The translations under genes were made by a program, and so were the position numbers. Below are positions 19,550 through 29,680 of a DNA stretch of 64,000 nucleotides, piece after piece. The stretch is from Billgrantia campisalis (GTDB lineage Bacteria > Pseudomonadota > Gammaproteobacteria > Pseudomonadales > Halomonadaceae): the NCBI RefSeq assembly GCF_022341425.1, contig NZ_JABFUC010000010.1, positions 110,837 through 174,836 on the forward strand, read 5' to 3'. The notes beneath the pieces are model-generated. The model saw only the letters and a list, made by a program, of their open reading frames with translations, did no database searches and was not told where the DNA came from. Each line of letters starts with the position of its first letter. Within the stretch, counting starts at the first letter, position 1.

Positions 19550-19739
19550 GCCGGTGACTCCATTCAGGGAAGCGTTGGGGGTCAAGGTTAAACCTGCGTA
19601 TAGGGAATTACAATAATGTTTTTTATTCTATTTAGAGATATGTCTGTGGGGCTTTTCCTGCCGCCCGGGGCCGCCCTCCCCGGGCTCCGGTGGTTCCTGC
19701 TAGAATGCGCCCTTCCCCGAGCGACAGCCTGGATGCCCA
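19550..19739. promoter_or_regulatory. divergent promoter region of sbp and rpe
   Basis: 190-base gap between divergent genes. The stretch 19603-19645 is strikingly AT-rich against the high-GC background, as expected of a promoter or activator site. CysB-type activation of the sulfate operon is expected from known biology (cysB is at 51 kb), but I cannot point to a certain CysB box. A plus-strand TAGAAT at 19701-19706 could be the rpe -10. Confidence 0.35.
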
Positions 19740-20441
19740 ATGACCGACGCGACCCGCGACTTTCTCATCGCCCCTTCGATCCTCTCCGCCGACTTCGCCC
19801 GCCTCGGTGAAGAGGTCGACAACGTGCTGGCCTCCGGCGCCGATATCGTCCACTTCGATGTCATGGACAACCACTATGTGCCCAACCTGACCATCGGGCC
19901 CATGGTCTGCGAAGCGCTGCGCAAGCACGGCGTCACCGCCCCCATCGACGCCCACCTGATGGTCAAGCCGGTGGATCGGCTGATCGGCGACTTCATCGAC
20001 GCCGGCGCCACCTACATTACTTTCCATCCCGAGGCCTCGGATCACATCGACCGCTCGCTGCAGCTGATCCGCGACGGCGGCTGCAAATCGGGCCTGGTGT
20101 TCAACCCGGCCACGCCGCTCTCCTTCCTCGACCACGTCATGGACAAGGTCGACATGGTGCTGCTGATGAGCGTCAACCCCGGCTTCGGCGGGCAGTCCTT
20201 CCTGCCCGGCACCCTGAACAAGCTGCGTGCGGCGCGCCAGCGTATCGATGCCTCGGGCTACGACATCCGCCTGGAGATCGACGGCGGGGTCAAGGTCGAC
20301 AACATCGCCGAGATCGCCCGGGCCGGGGCCGATACCTTCGTGGCCGGCTCGGCGGTGTTCGGCGCCGGAAGCGAGGCCGACCCGCACCGCTACGACAGCG
20401 TGATGCGCGCCTTTCGCGAACAGCTGGCCGGCGTGCGTTGA
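19740..20441 (+). CDS. rpe: ribulose-phosphate 3-epimerase
   Basis: 233 residues, normal length. Interconverts ribulose-5-phosphate and xylulose-5-phosphate in the pentose phosphate pathway. TIM barrel with the metal-binding signatures [46 protein letters not shown] and EIDGGVK. It starts the gene group rpe-(GIY-YIG/gph)-trpE, an order also known in Pseudomonas (without the GIY-YIG part). Confidence 0.97.
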   Translation: MTDATRDFLIAPSILSADFARLGEEVDNVLASGADIVHFDVMDNHYVPNLTIGPMVCEALRKHGVTAPIDAHLMVKPVDRLIGDFIDAGATYITFHPEASDHIDRSLQLIRDGGCKSGLVFNPATPLSFLDHVMDKVDMVLLMSVNPGFGGQSFLPGTLNKLRAARQRIDASGYDIRLEIDGGVKVDNIAEIARAGADTFVAGSAVFGAGSEADPHRYDSVMRAFREQLAGVR

Positions 20442-20445
20442 GCCT

Positions 20446-21609
20446 GTGAGCGAATCGCCCCCTGCAACCAAGGCGCCGGTGTGGCACCTTTACCTGCTGG
20501 AGACGGCGGGCGGGGCGCTCTATACCGGCATCACCACCGAGGTGGCGCGCCGGCTGGCCGAGCATCGCGCCGGGCGCGGTGCCAAGGCACTGCGCGGGCG
20601 CGGGCCGCTGCGACTGCTCCATCATGAGCCTGTCGGCAGCCGCGGCGAGGCGCTGCGGCTCGAGGCCGAGATCAAGCGCCTCTCGGCCGCTCGCAAGTGG
20701 GCCTGGCTGGCGGCCCGCCAGCAGGCGGGCGCCGATGGTTATCAAGAGGGTCGGCAAGGAGAGCGCATGCACCCCATTCTCGACGGCATTGAACTGGTGG
20801 CCTTCGACCTGGACGGCACCCTGATCGACTCGGTGCCCGACCTGGCCCTGGCCGTGGACGCCGCCCTGGCGGACCTTGACCTGCCCACCGCCGGAGAAGC
20901 TAAGGTGCGCGACTGGGTCGGCAACGGCTCGCTCACGCTGATGGAGCGGGCGCTGCGTTATGCCCTGGCTTCCAGCACGCCTGCTGGCGAGGCTGATCCG
21001 TCGACTGATCTTCGAGGGGGCGCTGTGAACCCCTCCCTGGGCGCTACCGATGCCATCCCTGGCATCGGACCCCCTCTACGATCAGTCCCCGGCGCCTCGC
21101 CAGTCGCCTCGCCAGTCGCCTCGTCGGAAGCCTCGCCGGATAGCGCGGTCGAGATCGATAGTGACCTGCTGACGCTCGCCCATGCGGCCTTCCTGGCCCA
21201 CTACGCGCGCGCGCCCGCCGCCCGCACCCGCCTTTACCCGGGGGTGAGCGAGGGGCTGGACGCCCTGCGGGCGCGAGGCATGCCGCTGGCGCTGATCACC
21301 AACAAGCCCAGCGCCTTCATCGCGCCGATCCTCGAGCGGTTCGGGCTGCAGGGGCACTTCGGGCTCTGCCTGGGCGGCGACAGCCTGCCCGAGAAGAAGC
21401 CCCACCCGGCGCCGCTGCTGCACGCGGCGGCCCACTTCGACGTGGCCCCCGCGGCCTGCCTGATGGTGGGCGACTCCCGCCACGATATCGCCGCCGGCAA
21501 GATGGCCGGCTTCCGTACCCTGGCGGTGCCCTACGGCTACAACCACGGCGAGCCGGTGCGCGACAGCGGGCCTGACGGCGTAGTTGAATCGCTCGCGGAA
21601 CTCGTTTAG
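20446..21609 (+). CDS. gph: GIY-YIG domain fused in frame to phosphoglycolate phosphatase
   Basis: One open frame of 387 residues holds two proteins that are normally separate. Residues 12-90 are a YhbQ-type GIY-YIG nuclease-like domain ([39 protein letters not shown]). From residue 108 (ATG at 20767) a Gph-type HAD phosphatase begins: [13 protein letters not shown], then [26 protein letters not shown] and [14 protein letters not shown] strong ribosome site stands before the internal ATG, so Gph may also be made alone. The cap domain carries about 45 extra residues from an inserted 85-bp palindrome and a doubled 12-bp unit. The GTG at 20446 is the likely first start. Confidence 0.88.
   Translation: MSESPPATKAPVWHLYLLETAGGALYTGITTEVARRLAEHRAGRGAKALRGRGPLRLLHHEPVGSRGEALRLEAEIKRLSAARKWAWLAARQQAGADGYQEGRQGERMHPILDGIELVAFDLDGTLIDSVPDLALAVDAALADLDLPTAGEAKVRDWVGNGSLTLMERALRYALASSTPAGEADPSTDLRGGAVNPSLGATDAIPGIGPPLRSVPGASPVASPVASSEASPDSAVEIDSDLLTLAHAAFLAHYARAPAARTRLYPGVSEGLDALRARGMPLALITNKPSAFIAPILERFGLQGHFGLCLGGDSLPEKKPHPAPLLHAAAHFDVAPAACLMVGDSRHDIAAGKMAGFRTLAVPYGYNHGEPVRDSGPDGVVESLAELV
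20756..20769 (+). promoter_or_regulatory. internal ribosome binding site and start for Gph
   Basis: AAGGAGAG at 20756-20763 lies 3 bases from an in-frame ATG at 20767, exactly where ordinary Gph proteins begin ([19 protein letters not shown]). This suggests that the fused frame gives both a long GIY-YIG-Gph product and a free Gph. Confidence 0.7.
21003..21087. repeat. 85-bp palindromic element, copy A (inside gph)
   Basis: Outer stem GACTGATC/GATCAGTC, inner stem CGATGCCA-TCCC-TGGCATCG, conserved cores GGGGGCGCTGT, CCCTGG and ACCCCCTC, and a trailing CCCCGGCGCCTC just outside. Same length and layout as the copies at 46551 and 60156. This copy is within the gph coding frame and is translated without a stop. 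Just downstream, a 12-bp unit TCGCCAGTCGCC is tandemly doubled. Confidence 0.9.
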
Positions 21610-21908
21610 GGTGATTTCGGCGGAAGCTATAAGCCCTTCGTGGCTTGAGATATTTTGGTTATAAGACGCTCAACTCTCATCACCGCCTCCCGCTCGTTGC
21701 TCAGGCCTCGAGTGTGGAGCATGCATCGATGGACAGCCGCATGACGCTGGATGATTTCGCTCCCTCCGCCGGTCGCCCCTGCCGGGGCCACCGCTTCCCG
21801 CTTTCGAGTCAGGCCCGTCCCGGCGGCTGGCGATGGTGACGCTCGGCCACTGAGTGCGTGCACTCGCCTCCGACTTCCCTGCGCCCCATTGCCAAGAGGA
21901 CCCCGGGC

Positions 21909-23408
21909 ATGATGACCCCCGAGCGTTTCCGCGAGCTGGCCGAGGCCGGCTATAACCGCATTCCGGTCACCCGCGAGGTGCTGGCCGATCTCGACACCCC
22001 GCTCTCCACCTACCTGAAGCTGGCCGACGAGCCCTGGACCTTTCTGCTGGAATCCGTGCAGGGGGGCGAGAAGTGGGGGCGCTACTCGATCATCGGGCTG
22101 CCCTGCCGCGAGCGCATCGAGGTGCGCGGTTTCACGGTCAGCCATATCATCAACGGCGAGCAGCAGGGCGCCACCGAGGTGGCGGACCCGCTCGACTGGA
22201 TCGAGCAGTTCCAGGCGCGCTTCCGGGTGCCGCGCCTCGACGACCAGCCGCGCTTCGACGGTGGCCTGGTGGGCTACTTCGGCTACGACACCATCCGCTA
22301 TATCGAGCCGCGCCTGCGCAGCCCCCAGGTGGCCGACAAGCCCGACCCGCTGGGCGTGCCGGACATCCTGCTGATGGTCTGCGACGACCTGGTGGTGTTC
22401 GACAACCTCTCCGGGCGGCTGACGTTGTGGACCCACGCCGACCCCGCCGAGCCGGACGCCTATGAGGCGGCGGTGGAGCGGCTGCAGCGGCTCGAGGTTC
22501 GCCTGCGCAGCGCCACCCTCAACACCATCAGCCCCGGCACCGGGCGCAGCGCCGTGGAGGAGGGGCACTTCACCTCGGGCTTCACCGAGGCGGGCTTCAA
22601 GTCGGCGGTGGAGACGATCAAGGAGTACGTGCTGGCCGGCGACGTCATGCAGTGCGTGCCCTCCCAGCGCATGTCGATTCCCTATCGTGCCTCGCCGCTG
22701 GATCTGTACCGGGCGCTGAGAAGCCTCAACCCCTCGCCCTACATGTTCTTCTTCAACCTCGACGATCACCACGTGGTGGGCTCCTCGCCGGAGATCCTCA
22801 CCCGCCTGGAGGACGGCGAGGTGACGGTGCGACCGATTGCCGGCACCCGGGTGCGTGGCAAGACCGAGGAGGAGGACCGGGCGCTGGAGGCGGACCTGCT
22901 GGCCGATCCCAAGGAGGTGGCCGAGCACCTGATGCTGATCGACCTGGGGCGCAACGACGTGGGGCGCATCAGCGAGACCGGCTCGGTGACGGTCACCGAC
23001 CGGATGGCCGTGGAGCGCTACTCCCACGTGATGCACATCGTCTCCAACGTCACCGGCCGGCTCAAGCCGGGGCTCTCGGCCATGGACGTGCTGCGTGCCA
23101 CCTTCCCCGCCGGCACCCTCTCGGGCGCGCCCAAGATCCGCGCCATGGAGATCATCGACGAGCTCGAGCCGGTCAAGCGCGGCATCTACTCCGGCGCCGT
23201 GGGCTATCTCTCCTGGCACGGCAACATGGACACCGCCATCGCCATTCGCACCGCGGTCATCAAGGACGGCGAGCTGCACGTCCAGGCCGGCGCCGGGGTG
23301 GTAGCCGACTCGGTGCCCGAGCTCGAGTGGCAGGAGACCCTCAACAAGGGGCGCGCCATCTTCCGCGCCGTGGCCATGGCCGAGCGCGGCCTGGACAACC
23401 TGGATTAG
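21909..23408 (+). CDS. trpE: anthranilate synthase component I
   Basis: 499 residues. Converts chorismate to anthranilate with the TrpG amidotransferase. The diagnostic [15 protein letters not shown] (Ala rather than the Lys of PabB) and the chorismate-binding segments [34 protein letters not shown] and [11 protein letters not shown] are present. Start at the ATG at 21909; another ATG follows directly. It is unlinked to trpGDC, which lies 4.6 kb downstream. The 299-base gap upstream (21610-21908) has no convincing leader peptide or terminator, but see the findings. Confidence 0.97.
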   Translation: MMTPERFRELAEAGYNRIPVTREVLADLDTPLSTYLKLADEPWTFLLESVQGGEKWGRYSIIGLPCRERIEVRGFTVSHIINGEQQGATEVADPLDWIEQFQARFRVPRLDDQPRFDGGLVGYFGYDTIRYIEPRLRSPQVADKPDPLGVPDILLMVCDDLVVFDNLSGRLTLWTHADPAEPDAYEAAVERLQRLEVRLRSATLNTISPGTGRSAVEEGHFTSGFTEAGFKSAVETIKEYVLAGDVMQCVPSQRMSIPYRASPLDLYRALRSLNPSPYMFFFNLDDHHVVGSSPEILTRLEDGEVTVRPIAGTRVRGKTEEEDRALEADLLADPKEVAEHLMLIDLGRNDVGRISETGSVTVTDRMAVERYSHVMHIVSNVTGRLKPGLSAMDVLRATFPAGTLSGAPKIRAMEIIDELEPVKRGIYSGAVGYLSWHGNMDTAIAIRTAVIKDGELHVQAGAGVVADSVPELEWQETLNKGRAIFRAVAMAERGLDNLD

Positions 23409-23460
23409 TCGTCGACCCGCCAGGGGGAAAGGCCGCTTCCCGAGGGTGGCGAAGCACCAA

Positions 23461-23492
23461 GCCCAGGGGCGCCGTAAGCGGCGCCCCTGGGC
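23461..23492. terminator. bidirectional hairpin between trpE and TonB receptor gene
   Basis: Perfect 14-bp stem GCCCAGGGGCGCCG / CGGCGCCCCTGGGC with loop TAAG, placed between convergent genes. No long T tract on either side, but strength and position suit a terminator. Confidence 0.7.
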
Positions 23493-23544
23493 GGGTACTT
23501 GAATCGACAGCCTTGGAGATCGACAGCGCTTAGAAACGACGACG

Positions 23545-25482
23545 CTAGAACCGATAGCTGGCACCCAGGCGGATATCGCGTCCCGGCTCGGGCAGGCCGT
23601 GGGCAATGGCGCCGGCATCGCCATAGCTGGCGTGATCGAAGTACTGCTTGTCGAAGACATTATTGACCCGCAGCGAGAGCGTCAGCCGGTCGTCGGCCAG
23701 CGGACGCCAGCGGGCATAGAGGTCGTTCACCCCGTAGCCCGCCTTCTCCGGGTAGCCCTCGGCCACTCGCGTCAGCCGCTCGGCGAAGCGTCCGGTCCAG
23801 CCGAGCTCCAGGTCGTGGGTGGCCTGGACATTCACGTTGGCCACCCAGCTATTGCCGATGCTGGTGCCAAGGGCCATGTCGTCATCGCTAAGCGGCTCGC
23901 CGTTGAGCTCGGGCCTGGCCCGGCTGTAGGCCAGCGAGGCGTCGAGACGCTCCCATTCGTAGCCGATCCTCGCGTTGAAGCCACGGGTCTTCAGCTCGCC
24001 GACATTGCCTAGCGTTCGGTTGTCGACCTTGCCCACCACGTCGTCGATGCGGGTCTCGAAGGCATCCACCGCCAGGTAGAGATTGCCGTGACGATAGGTG
24101 GCACCCAGCTCGACGTTGTCGGCGACCTCTTCCTTGCGCTCTTCCGCGTTGCTGTGCCAGTCGAGCACGAACAGCTCCTTGACCTGGGTACCGCGAATGG
24201 CGCGGGCCCAGCCGCCGTGCAGGGCGAGCCGCTCGGTGGCCTCGAACTTGAAGCCCAGGTTAGGGCTCCAGCCCGATTCGCTGAAGCTGTTGCCGCTCAG
24301 CGCCTCGTCCAGCTCGAACCAGTCGTGGCGCGCGCCGGCGCTAAGGCGCAGCCGGTCGGTCAGCTGGTAGTGGTTCTGCAGGTAGAGGCCCACCACGCTG
24401 CCTTCTTCCCGGTCGGTCCCGTACAGCGGGCTACCAAGGCTGGCCTCGTCCTTCCGGTAGTCGATACCGTAGGACAACGTGAGCTCCCCGACCCGGCTGT
24501 GGTTGCGCAGGTCGCCGCCGTGGCTGCGCATGGTGCCGATGTAGTCGCCAAAGGGGCCTTCGATATGTTCGAGGGAAGTCTCGGTGTGATAGAGGGTCAG
24601 ATCCAGGTCGAGCCAGTCGTTGTCGCTGGAAGCCACGCCATACTTGCCGATCAGGGTTTCCCGCACTACCTCCTGATCGATGGGGGCGTTACGCGCGCTG
24701 GGGATCCAGTGGGGGCGGTGGAGTCGAAACGCCTGGTCCTCGCTGCGCTCGTAGCTCAGCGTGAGCTTCTGCGCTTCGGTGAGCTGCCCCACCAGCTTGG
24801 TAAAGCCGGTGAAGCGTTCGGTGGCGGTAAACGGCTGGGTCGTGCCGTCGGCATCCCGGTAGTCACCCTGGTCGGTCCGGGTCAGCGTGGCCAGGGCGCT
24901 CCAGTCGTCGGTCAGGCGACCGTAGAGCGACGCGGAGGCCTTGTGGCCGTCGGCGTTGCTGAAGTAGCCGCCCTTGAGCAGCGCGCCCAGCCGCTGGCCG
25001 GGGCGCAGCAGGTCCTCCGGGTCCTTGGTGACGAAGCGGATGGCGCCGCCCAGGGCGCCGGGGCCGTTGGTGGCCTCCCCGGCGCCGGCCACCACCTCGA
25101 CCCGCTTGAGCAGCTCGGGCTCCACCATCAGCCGTCCCTGGTGGTGGAACAGGTTGCCGGACTGGGTTGCGCCGTCCACGGTGACGTTGAGCAGGGTATC
25201 TTCCAGGCCGCGCACATAGAGCTTCTGGGCGGCCGGTGCGCCGCCGCCCACGGCGACCTCGGGCAGATCGGCGAAGACATCGCGCAGGTCATCGGCCTGG
25301 CGGCGCTGTAGCAATTCCTCGTCCACGACCCGGTCGGCTGACAGGCGCTCGGCGGTGATCTCCAGGGCGTCGAGCTGCTGAGCCTGTTGGGCTAGCGCCA
25401 GGGGGCTTGCGCCGAGCAGGGCGATGGCCAGCCACAGGGGATTGCGCGGCCAGTGGGAAGACGTGGGGGTCTCGGACAGCAT
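23545..25482 (-). CDS. TonB-dependent outer-membrane receptor
   Basis: 645 residues. Signal peptide ends LALAQQ. An N-terminal TonB box-like LDALEITA precedes the plug domain (VYRG-type motif LYVRGLEDTLLNVTVDG, RVEVVAGAGEATNGPGALGGAIRFVTKD), then a 22-strand barrel ending in the C-terminal Tyr-Arg-Phe with terminal Phe required for outer-membrane insertion. RVNNVFDKQYFDHASYG is the usual late-barrel motif. Ligand unknown; iron siderophore or haem is likely. It lies just downstream of a two-component system on the same strand, with a Fur-like site upstream. Confidence 0.92.
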   Translation of the reverse strand: MLSETPTSSHWPRNPLWLAIALLGASPLALAQQAQQLDALEITAERLSADRVVDEELLQRRQADDLRDVFADLPEVAVGGGAPAAQKLYVRGLEDTLLNVTVDGATQSGNLFHHQGRLMVEPELLKRVEVVAGAGEATNGPGALGGAIRFVTKDPEDLLRPGQRLGALLKGGYFSNADGHKASASLYGRLTDDWSALATLTRTDQGDYRDADGTTQPFTATERFTGFTKLVGQLTEAQKLTLSYERSEDQAFRLHRPHWIPSARNAPIDQEVVRETLIGKYGVASSDNDWLDLDLTLYHTETSLEHIEGPFGDYIGTMRSHGGDLRNHSRVGELTLSYGIDYRKDEASLGSPLYGTDREEGSVVGLYLQNHYQLTDRLRLSAGARHDWFELDEALSGNSFSESGWSPNLGFKFEATERLALHGGWARAIRGTQVKELFVLDWHSNAEERKEEVADNVELGATYRHGNLYLAVDAFETRIDDVVGKVDNRTLGNVGELKTRGFNARIGYEWERLDASLAYSRARPELNGEPLSDDDMALGTSIGNSWVANVNVQATHDLELGWTGRFAERLTRVAEGYPEKAGYGVNDLYARWRPLADDRLTLSLRVNNVFDKQYFDHASYGDAGAIAHGLPEPGRDIRLGASYRF

Positions 25483-25504
25483 GGGTCTCTGCGCTCCATC
25501 GGTT

Positions 25505-25523
25505 GATATTGTTTCTCATTTGG
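25505..25523. promoter_or_regulatory. possible Fur box before the TonB receptor gene
   Basis: GATATTGTTTCTCATTT in an AT-rich 103-base gap matches about 12 of 19 positions of the Fur consensus by hand alignment. It fits iron control of the receptor but is weak alone. Confidence 0.35.
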
Positions 25524-25585
25524 GGCGCATTCTTGATGAGCGGCTGGGCAATGTGAACCGCTTTTACATTTGTTACGCGGTGGGC

Positions 25586-26941
25586 TCAGGCGTCCCTCGA
25601 CCGTGATGCCGGGAACCACAGCGACATGCGCAGGCCACCCTCGACACGGTTCTCGGCGCCTATCCAGCCGCCCGCCGCCTCGACCTGCCGACGCGCCAGG
25701 GCCAGCCCCAGGCCGTGACCGTCGGGGCGGTCGTCGCGGGCCCGGTTGGTGCGAAAGAAGGGCGTGAAGATCAGCTCCAGCTGGTCGGCGGGCACGCCGG
25801 GCCCCGCGTCGTCGATGGTGAGCCGGTAGCCGTCGCCGTCCGCTCTCAGGGCGATCCGGATGCGGCCGCCCGCCGGGGTGTAGTGGCAGGCATTGCGAAT
25901 CACGTTCTCCACCGCCTGGGCCAGGGCGCGGTGGCTGCTGCCGCTGATCTCCGCCTGGTGGGGCAGCTCGGTCTCCAGCCGGTGGTGGGGGTATTCGTAG
26001 CCGGCATCGTCGATCACGCTGTCGAGCAGGTCGGTCAGATCGAGGCTCTCCTGGTCGAGGCTGGGGGCTTCGTTCTCCAGCCAGGCCAGCGTCAGGGTGT
26101 CCTCCACCAGGCCGCGCATCAGCCGACACTCGCGGCGGATGCGCGGCAGGAAGTGCTGGGTGTCGACGCCTTCCTCCGCGCAGCTCACCGCCATGTCGAT
26201 GCGGGTCAGGGGCGTGCGCAGCTCGTGGGAGAGGTCGGCGATCAGCCGGCGCTGGGTGAGGATCAGCTCGCCGGTGCGCTCGGCCATGCGGTCGAAGGTC
26301 TCCGCCAGGGCGGTGAGCTCGTCGTTGCGGCTGCCCAGCAGGGCGCGCACCCGCACCCCCAACTCGCCCTCGCTGAATGCCCGGGTGGCCCGCTCGAGCT
26401 GGCGCAGCGGGCCCATCAGGTGGCGGTAGATCACCACCGCGAGCAGCACCAGCACGGCGAGCGGCAGGGCCACCTTGAGGATCATCCGCACCTGGGGCAG
26501 GTAGGTGCCGGGGCGCATGCGCTGGGGCAGGGTGACCAGGAAGTGGGTATGGCCGTCGGCAAAGGTGAGATCCATGATCGGGTTCTCGGCAAAGTAGAGA
26601 TGGATCTTCCACTCCACCTGGCGGCCCAGGCGAAAGCCCTCCTGGAACTGCGTCGAGAGCTGGCTGCCGGCCAGGGGCTGGATATCGGAGCGCACCACCG
26701 CGGCCCAGGTATTCTCGCGGGTCTGCAGCGCCGCCAGCCAATCGGCCAGGGCCTGGTCGTCGCCGGCCTGGTGGAGGCGTTCGGCGGTGCGCCCCCAGGC
26801 CTTCAGGGTCTGCTGATGGCGCTCGGCGATGAAGCTCATCTTCTGCTCGGTCTCGGCGCCGAGGAAGGTGATTACCCACACCAGGACGAGGGTGCCAAGG
26901 GCCAGGGGGCCGCAGAGTTTCCAGAACAGCCGGCGATTCAC
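25586..26941 (-). CDS. sensor histidine kinase
   Basis: 451 residues from a GTG at 26939-26941 that overlaps the response-regulator stop (GTGA). Membrane segment at about residues 9-28, a periplasmic sensor region of about 125 residues, second segment at 153-172, HAMP, then the dimerisation domain with phospho-acceptor His239 in DLSHELRTPLTRIDM, and the ATPase domain with NVIRNACHY (N box), DAGPGVP (G1) and GHGLGLALARR (G2). Partner of the adjacent OmpR-type regulator. The signal is unknown; the neighbouring receptor gene suggests iron or another metal. Confidence 0.93.
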   Translation of the reverse strand: MNRRLFWKLCGPLALGTLVLVWVITFLGAETEQKMSFIAERHQQTLKAWGRTAERLHQAGDDQALADWLAALQTRENTWAAVVRSDIQPLAGSQLSTQFQEGFRLGRQVEWKIHLYFAENPIMDLTFADGHTHFLVTLPQRMRPGTYLPQVRMILKVALPLAVLVLLAVVIYRHLMGPLRQLERATRAFSEGELGVRVRALLGSRNDELTALAETFDRMAERTGELILTQRRLIADLSHELRTPLTRIDMAVSCAEEGVDTQHFLPRIRRECRLMRGLVEDTLTLAWLENEAPSLDQESLDLTDLLDSVIDDAGYEYPHHRLETELPHQAEISGSSHRALAQAVENVIRNACHYTPAGGRIRIALRADGDGYRLTIDDAGPGVPADQLELIFTPFFRTNRARDDRPDGHGLGLALARRQVEAAGGWIGAENRVEGGLRMSLWFPASRSRDA

Positions 26942-27642
26942 AGGAAGCAGTAGCCCTTGCCGTGGATGGTCTGCAGGCGGTCCACCGCCATGCCGGCCGC
27001 TACCAGCTTGCGGCGCACCCGGCTTAGGTGCATGTCCAGGCTGCGGTCGTAGCGGCTGTACTCCCGCTCCAGCACCAGCTGATAGAGGTAGGGCTTGCTG
27101 AGCGCCTCGCCCTGGTGAAGCAGCAGCACCCAGAGCAGGCGGAACTGGATCGGCGTCAGGGCGATGGCGGTGTCGTGGTAGCGCACCGCCAGCTCGCTGC
27201 GCGCCAGTCTCAAGGGGCCCACGCAGAGCTCCTCCGGGTCGGCGCGTGGGTCGCTGCTGCCCAGGGTGCGGCGGAGCAGGGCCTCGATGCGCAGCTGCAG
27301 CTCGGTGAAGCCAAAGGGCTTGGGCAGGTAGTCGTCGGCGCCGCGGCGGTAACCGCGGATGCGCTCCTCCTCGGCGCCGCGGGCGGTGAGCATCATCACC
27401 GGGGTCTGGCGCGTCTTGCGCAGTCGCTTGAGCACCTCGAAGCCGTCCAGCTTGGGCAGCAGCACGTCCAGCAGGATCAGGTCGAAACGCTGGCCCAGGG
27501 CGGAGAGCAGCGCCCCCTCGCCCTCGTAGCACTGCTGTGTCCGATACCCCTTTTCCTCCAGCAGGCTCGCAATCTGACCGTTCAGCGTCCGATCGTCCTC
27601 GACCACCAGGATCCGCGGCCGGAGGGAGGCGGTAATGGGCAT
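26938..27642 (-). CDS. OmpR/PhoB-family response regulator
   Basis: 234 residues from the Met at 27640-27642 (MPITASLRPRILVVEDD); a Met six codons earlier is possible. Receiver domain with acidic pocket VVEDD, phospho-acceptor Asp59 in LILLDVLLPK, and Lys in DDYLPKPFG. C-terminal winged helix ends with the typical SLDMHLSRVRRKL...IHGKGYCFL. Translationally coupled to the kinase gene. A Fur-like sequence lies in its promoter region. Confidence 0.93.
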   Translation of the reverse strand: MPITASLRPRILVVEDDRTLNGQIASLLEEKGYRTQQCYEGEGALLSALGQRFDLILLDVLLPKLDGFEVLKRLRKTRQTPVMMLTARGAEEERIRGYRRGADDYLPKPFGFTELQLRIEALLRRTLGSSDPRADPEELCVGPLRLARSELAVRYHDTAIALTPIQFRLLWVLLLHQGEALSKPYLYQLVLEREYSRYDRSLDMHLSRVRRKLVAAGMAVDRLQTIHGKGYCFL

Positions 27643-27649
27643 TGACGAA

Positions 27650-27684
27650 TCACTTATCATGCATTTGATAATATTTATCATATG
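27650..27684. promoter_or_regulatory. Fur-like operator upstream of the response regulator
   Basis: AT-rich stretch with overlapping ATGATAA / TTGATAATATTTATCA palindromes; TGATAAATATTATCA on the minus strand resembles the GATAAT repeats of Fur boxes. Placed directly upstream of the regulator start, as for iron-repressed genes. Identified by eye only. Confidence 0.5.
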
Positions 27685-27802
27685 CAACTGTGTATCGCCT
27701 GGCAAGCTCCGCCGCGCGGCGCATGGGAGCCGCCACCCAGCCGCGCACGGCACTACCGCCGGGTGCCTTGACAGCTCGACCCCCCGGCCGCAACATACCG
27801 CC

Positions 27803-27853
27803 ATGAACACATCAGATCACGCTCATTCGATTCGCCCCTGGTGGCGCTCCTGA
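27803..27853 (+). CDS. trpL: trp leader peptide TrpL
   Basis: A 16-residue ORF, MNTSDHAHSIRPWWRS, with tandem Trp codons at 27839-27844 and a stop at 27851-27853. It lies just before a set of mutually exclusive stems and a terminator with a T tract, 150 bases upstream of trpG. This is the layout of transcription attenuation: ribosome stalling at the Trp codons when charged tRNA-Trp is scarce. A TTGACA at 27768 may be a -35, but the spacing to the start leaves no room for a standard promoter. Confidence 0.88.
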   Translation: MNTSDHAHSIRPWWRS

Positions 27854-27911
27854 AAGAGGGGCGGCACACCTGCGTCTTGAATGACCATGCCGCCGTCGGG
27901 GCGGCATTTTT
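27833..27911 (+). promoter_or_regulatory. trp attenuator (stems 1:2, 2:3, 3:4)
   Basis: Segment 1 CGCCCCT (27833-27839) pairs with segment 2 AGGGGCG (27857-27863). Segment 2 GGCGGCA (27860-27866) can instead pair with segment 3 TGCCGCC (27888-27894) as the antiterminator. Segment 3 ATGCCGCC also pairs with segment 4 GGCGGCAT (27900-27907), which is followed by a run of Ts, as an intrinsic terminator. The Trp codons of trpL overlap the end of segment 1, so stalling there frees segment 2. Confidence 0.88.
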
Positions 27912-28001
27912 GTGCCTGGTGGCCCTGCACGGCTGGCGAATGCTGCGGCAGCACCTTCCACGCCGACCGGATTTGCGCAACCGAGACAGGAATTTATCGT
28001 C

Positions 28002-28586
28002 ATGCCCGTGCTGATGATCGACAATTACGACAGCTTTACCTTCAACGTGGTGCAGTACCTGGGGGAGCTGGGGGCCGAGGTGGTCACCCACCGCAACGAC
28101 GCCATCACCCTGGAGGAGATCGAGGCCCTGGCGCCGAGCCACCTGGTCATCTCGCCGGGGCCCTGCACGCCCAACGAGGCCGGCATCTCCCTGGCGGCGA
28201 TCCGCCACTTCGCCGGCAAGCTGCCGATCCTCGGCGTCTGCCTGGGCCATCAGGCCATCGGCCAGGTCTACGGCGGCAAGGTGGTGCGCGCGCCCCAGGT
28301 GATGCACGGCAAGACCTCGCGGATTCGCCATCATAGCCAAGGCGTGTTCGCCGGCCTGGAGGACCCGCTGGAGGTGACCCGCTATCATTCCCTGGTGGTG
28401 GAGGCCGACAGCCTGCCCGAATGCCTGGAGGTGACCGCCTGGACCGACGAGGACGACGTCACCCCGGGGCTGATCATGGGGCTGCGCCATCGCGAGCTGG
28501 ATATCGAGGGCGTGCAGTTCCACCCCGAGTCGATCCTCACCCGCCAGGGGCACGAGCTGCTGGCCAATTTTCTCAAACGCCAATGA
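28002..28586 (+). CDS. trpG: anthranilate synthase component II (glutamine amidotransferase)
   Basis: 194 residues. Supplies ammonia to TrpE and may also serve PabB. Class I amidotransferase triad: Cys in [10 protein letters not shown], His and Glu in VQFHPESIL. Start at the ATG at 28002 ([15 protein letters not shown], the family N terminus). First gene of trpGDC, downstream of the attenuator. Confidence 0.97.
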   Translation: MPVLMIDNYDSFTFNVVQYLGELGAEVVTHRNDAITLEEIEALAPSHLVISPGPCTPNEAGISLAAIRHFAGKLPILGVCLGHQAIGQVYGGKVVRAPQVMHGKTSRIRHHSQGVFAGLEDPLEVTRYHSLVVEADSLPECLEVTAWTDEDDVTPGLIMGLRHRELDIEGVQFHPESILTRQGHELLANFLKRQ

Positions 28587-28629
28587 GTCGCGCCCGCTGA
28601 TCCGCGCCCGAGTAGAGGAGTTCCTGTCC

Positions 28630-29649
<1,020 letters not shown>

Positions 29650-29680
29650 CCCGCCCCTCGATCACTTTCAGGATCTCGCC

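Noticed and set aside
26938..27532. Longer start for the histidine kinase (648 codons)
   Set aside because: The upstream part is a shadow of the response regulator; the GTG at 26941 overlaps its stop in the usual coupled way.
27768..27797. TTGACA...AACATA as the trpL promoter
   Set aside because: The -10 would place transcription start inside the trpL start codon; the real promoter must be further upstream.
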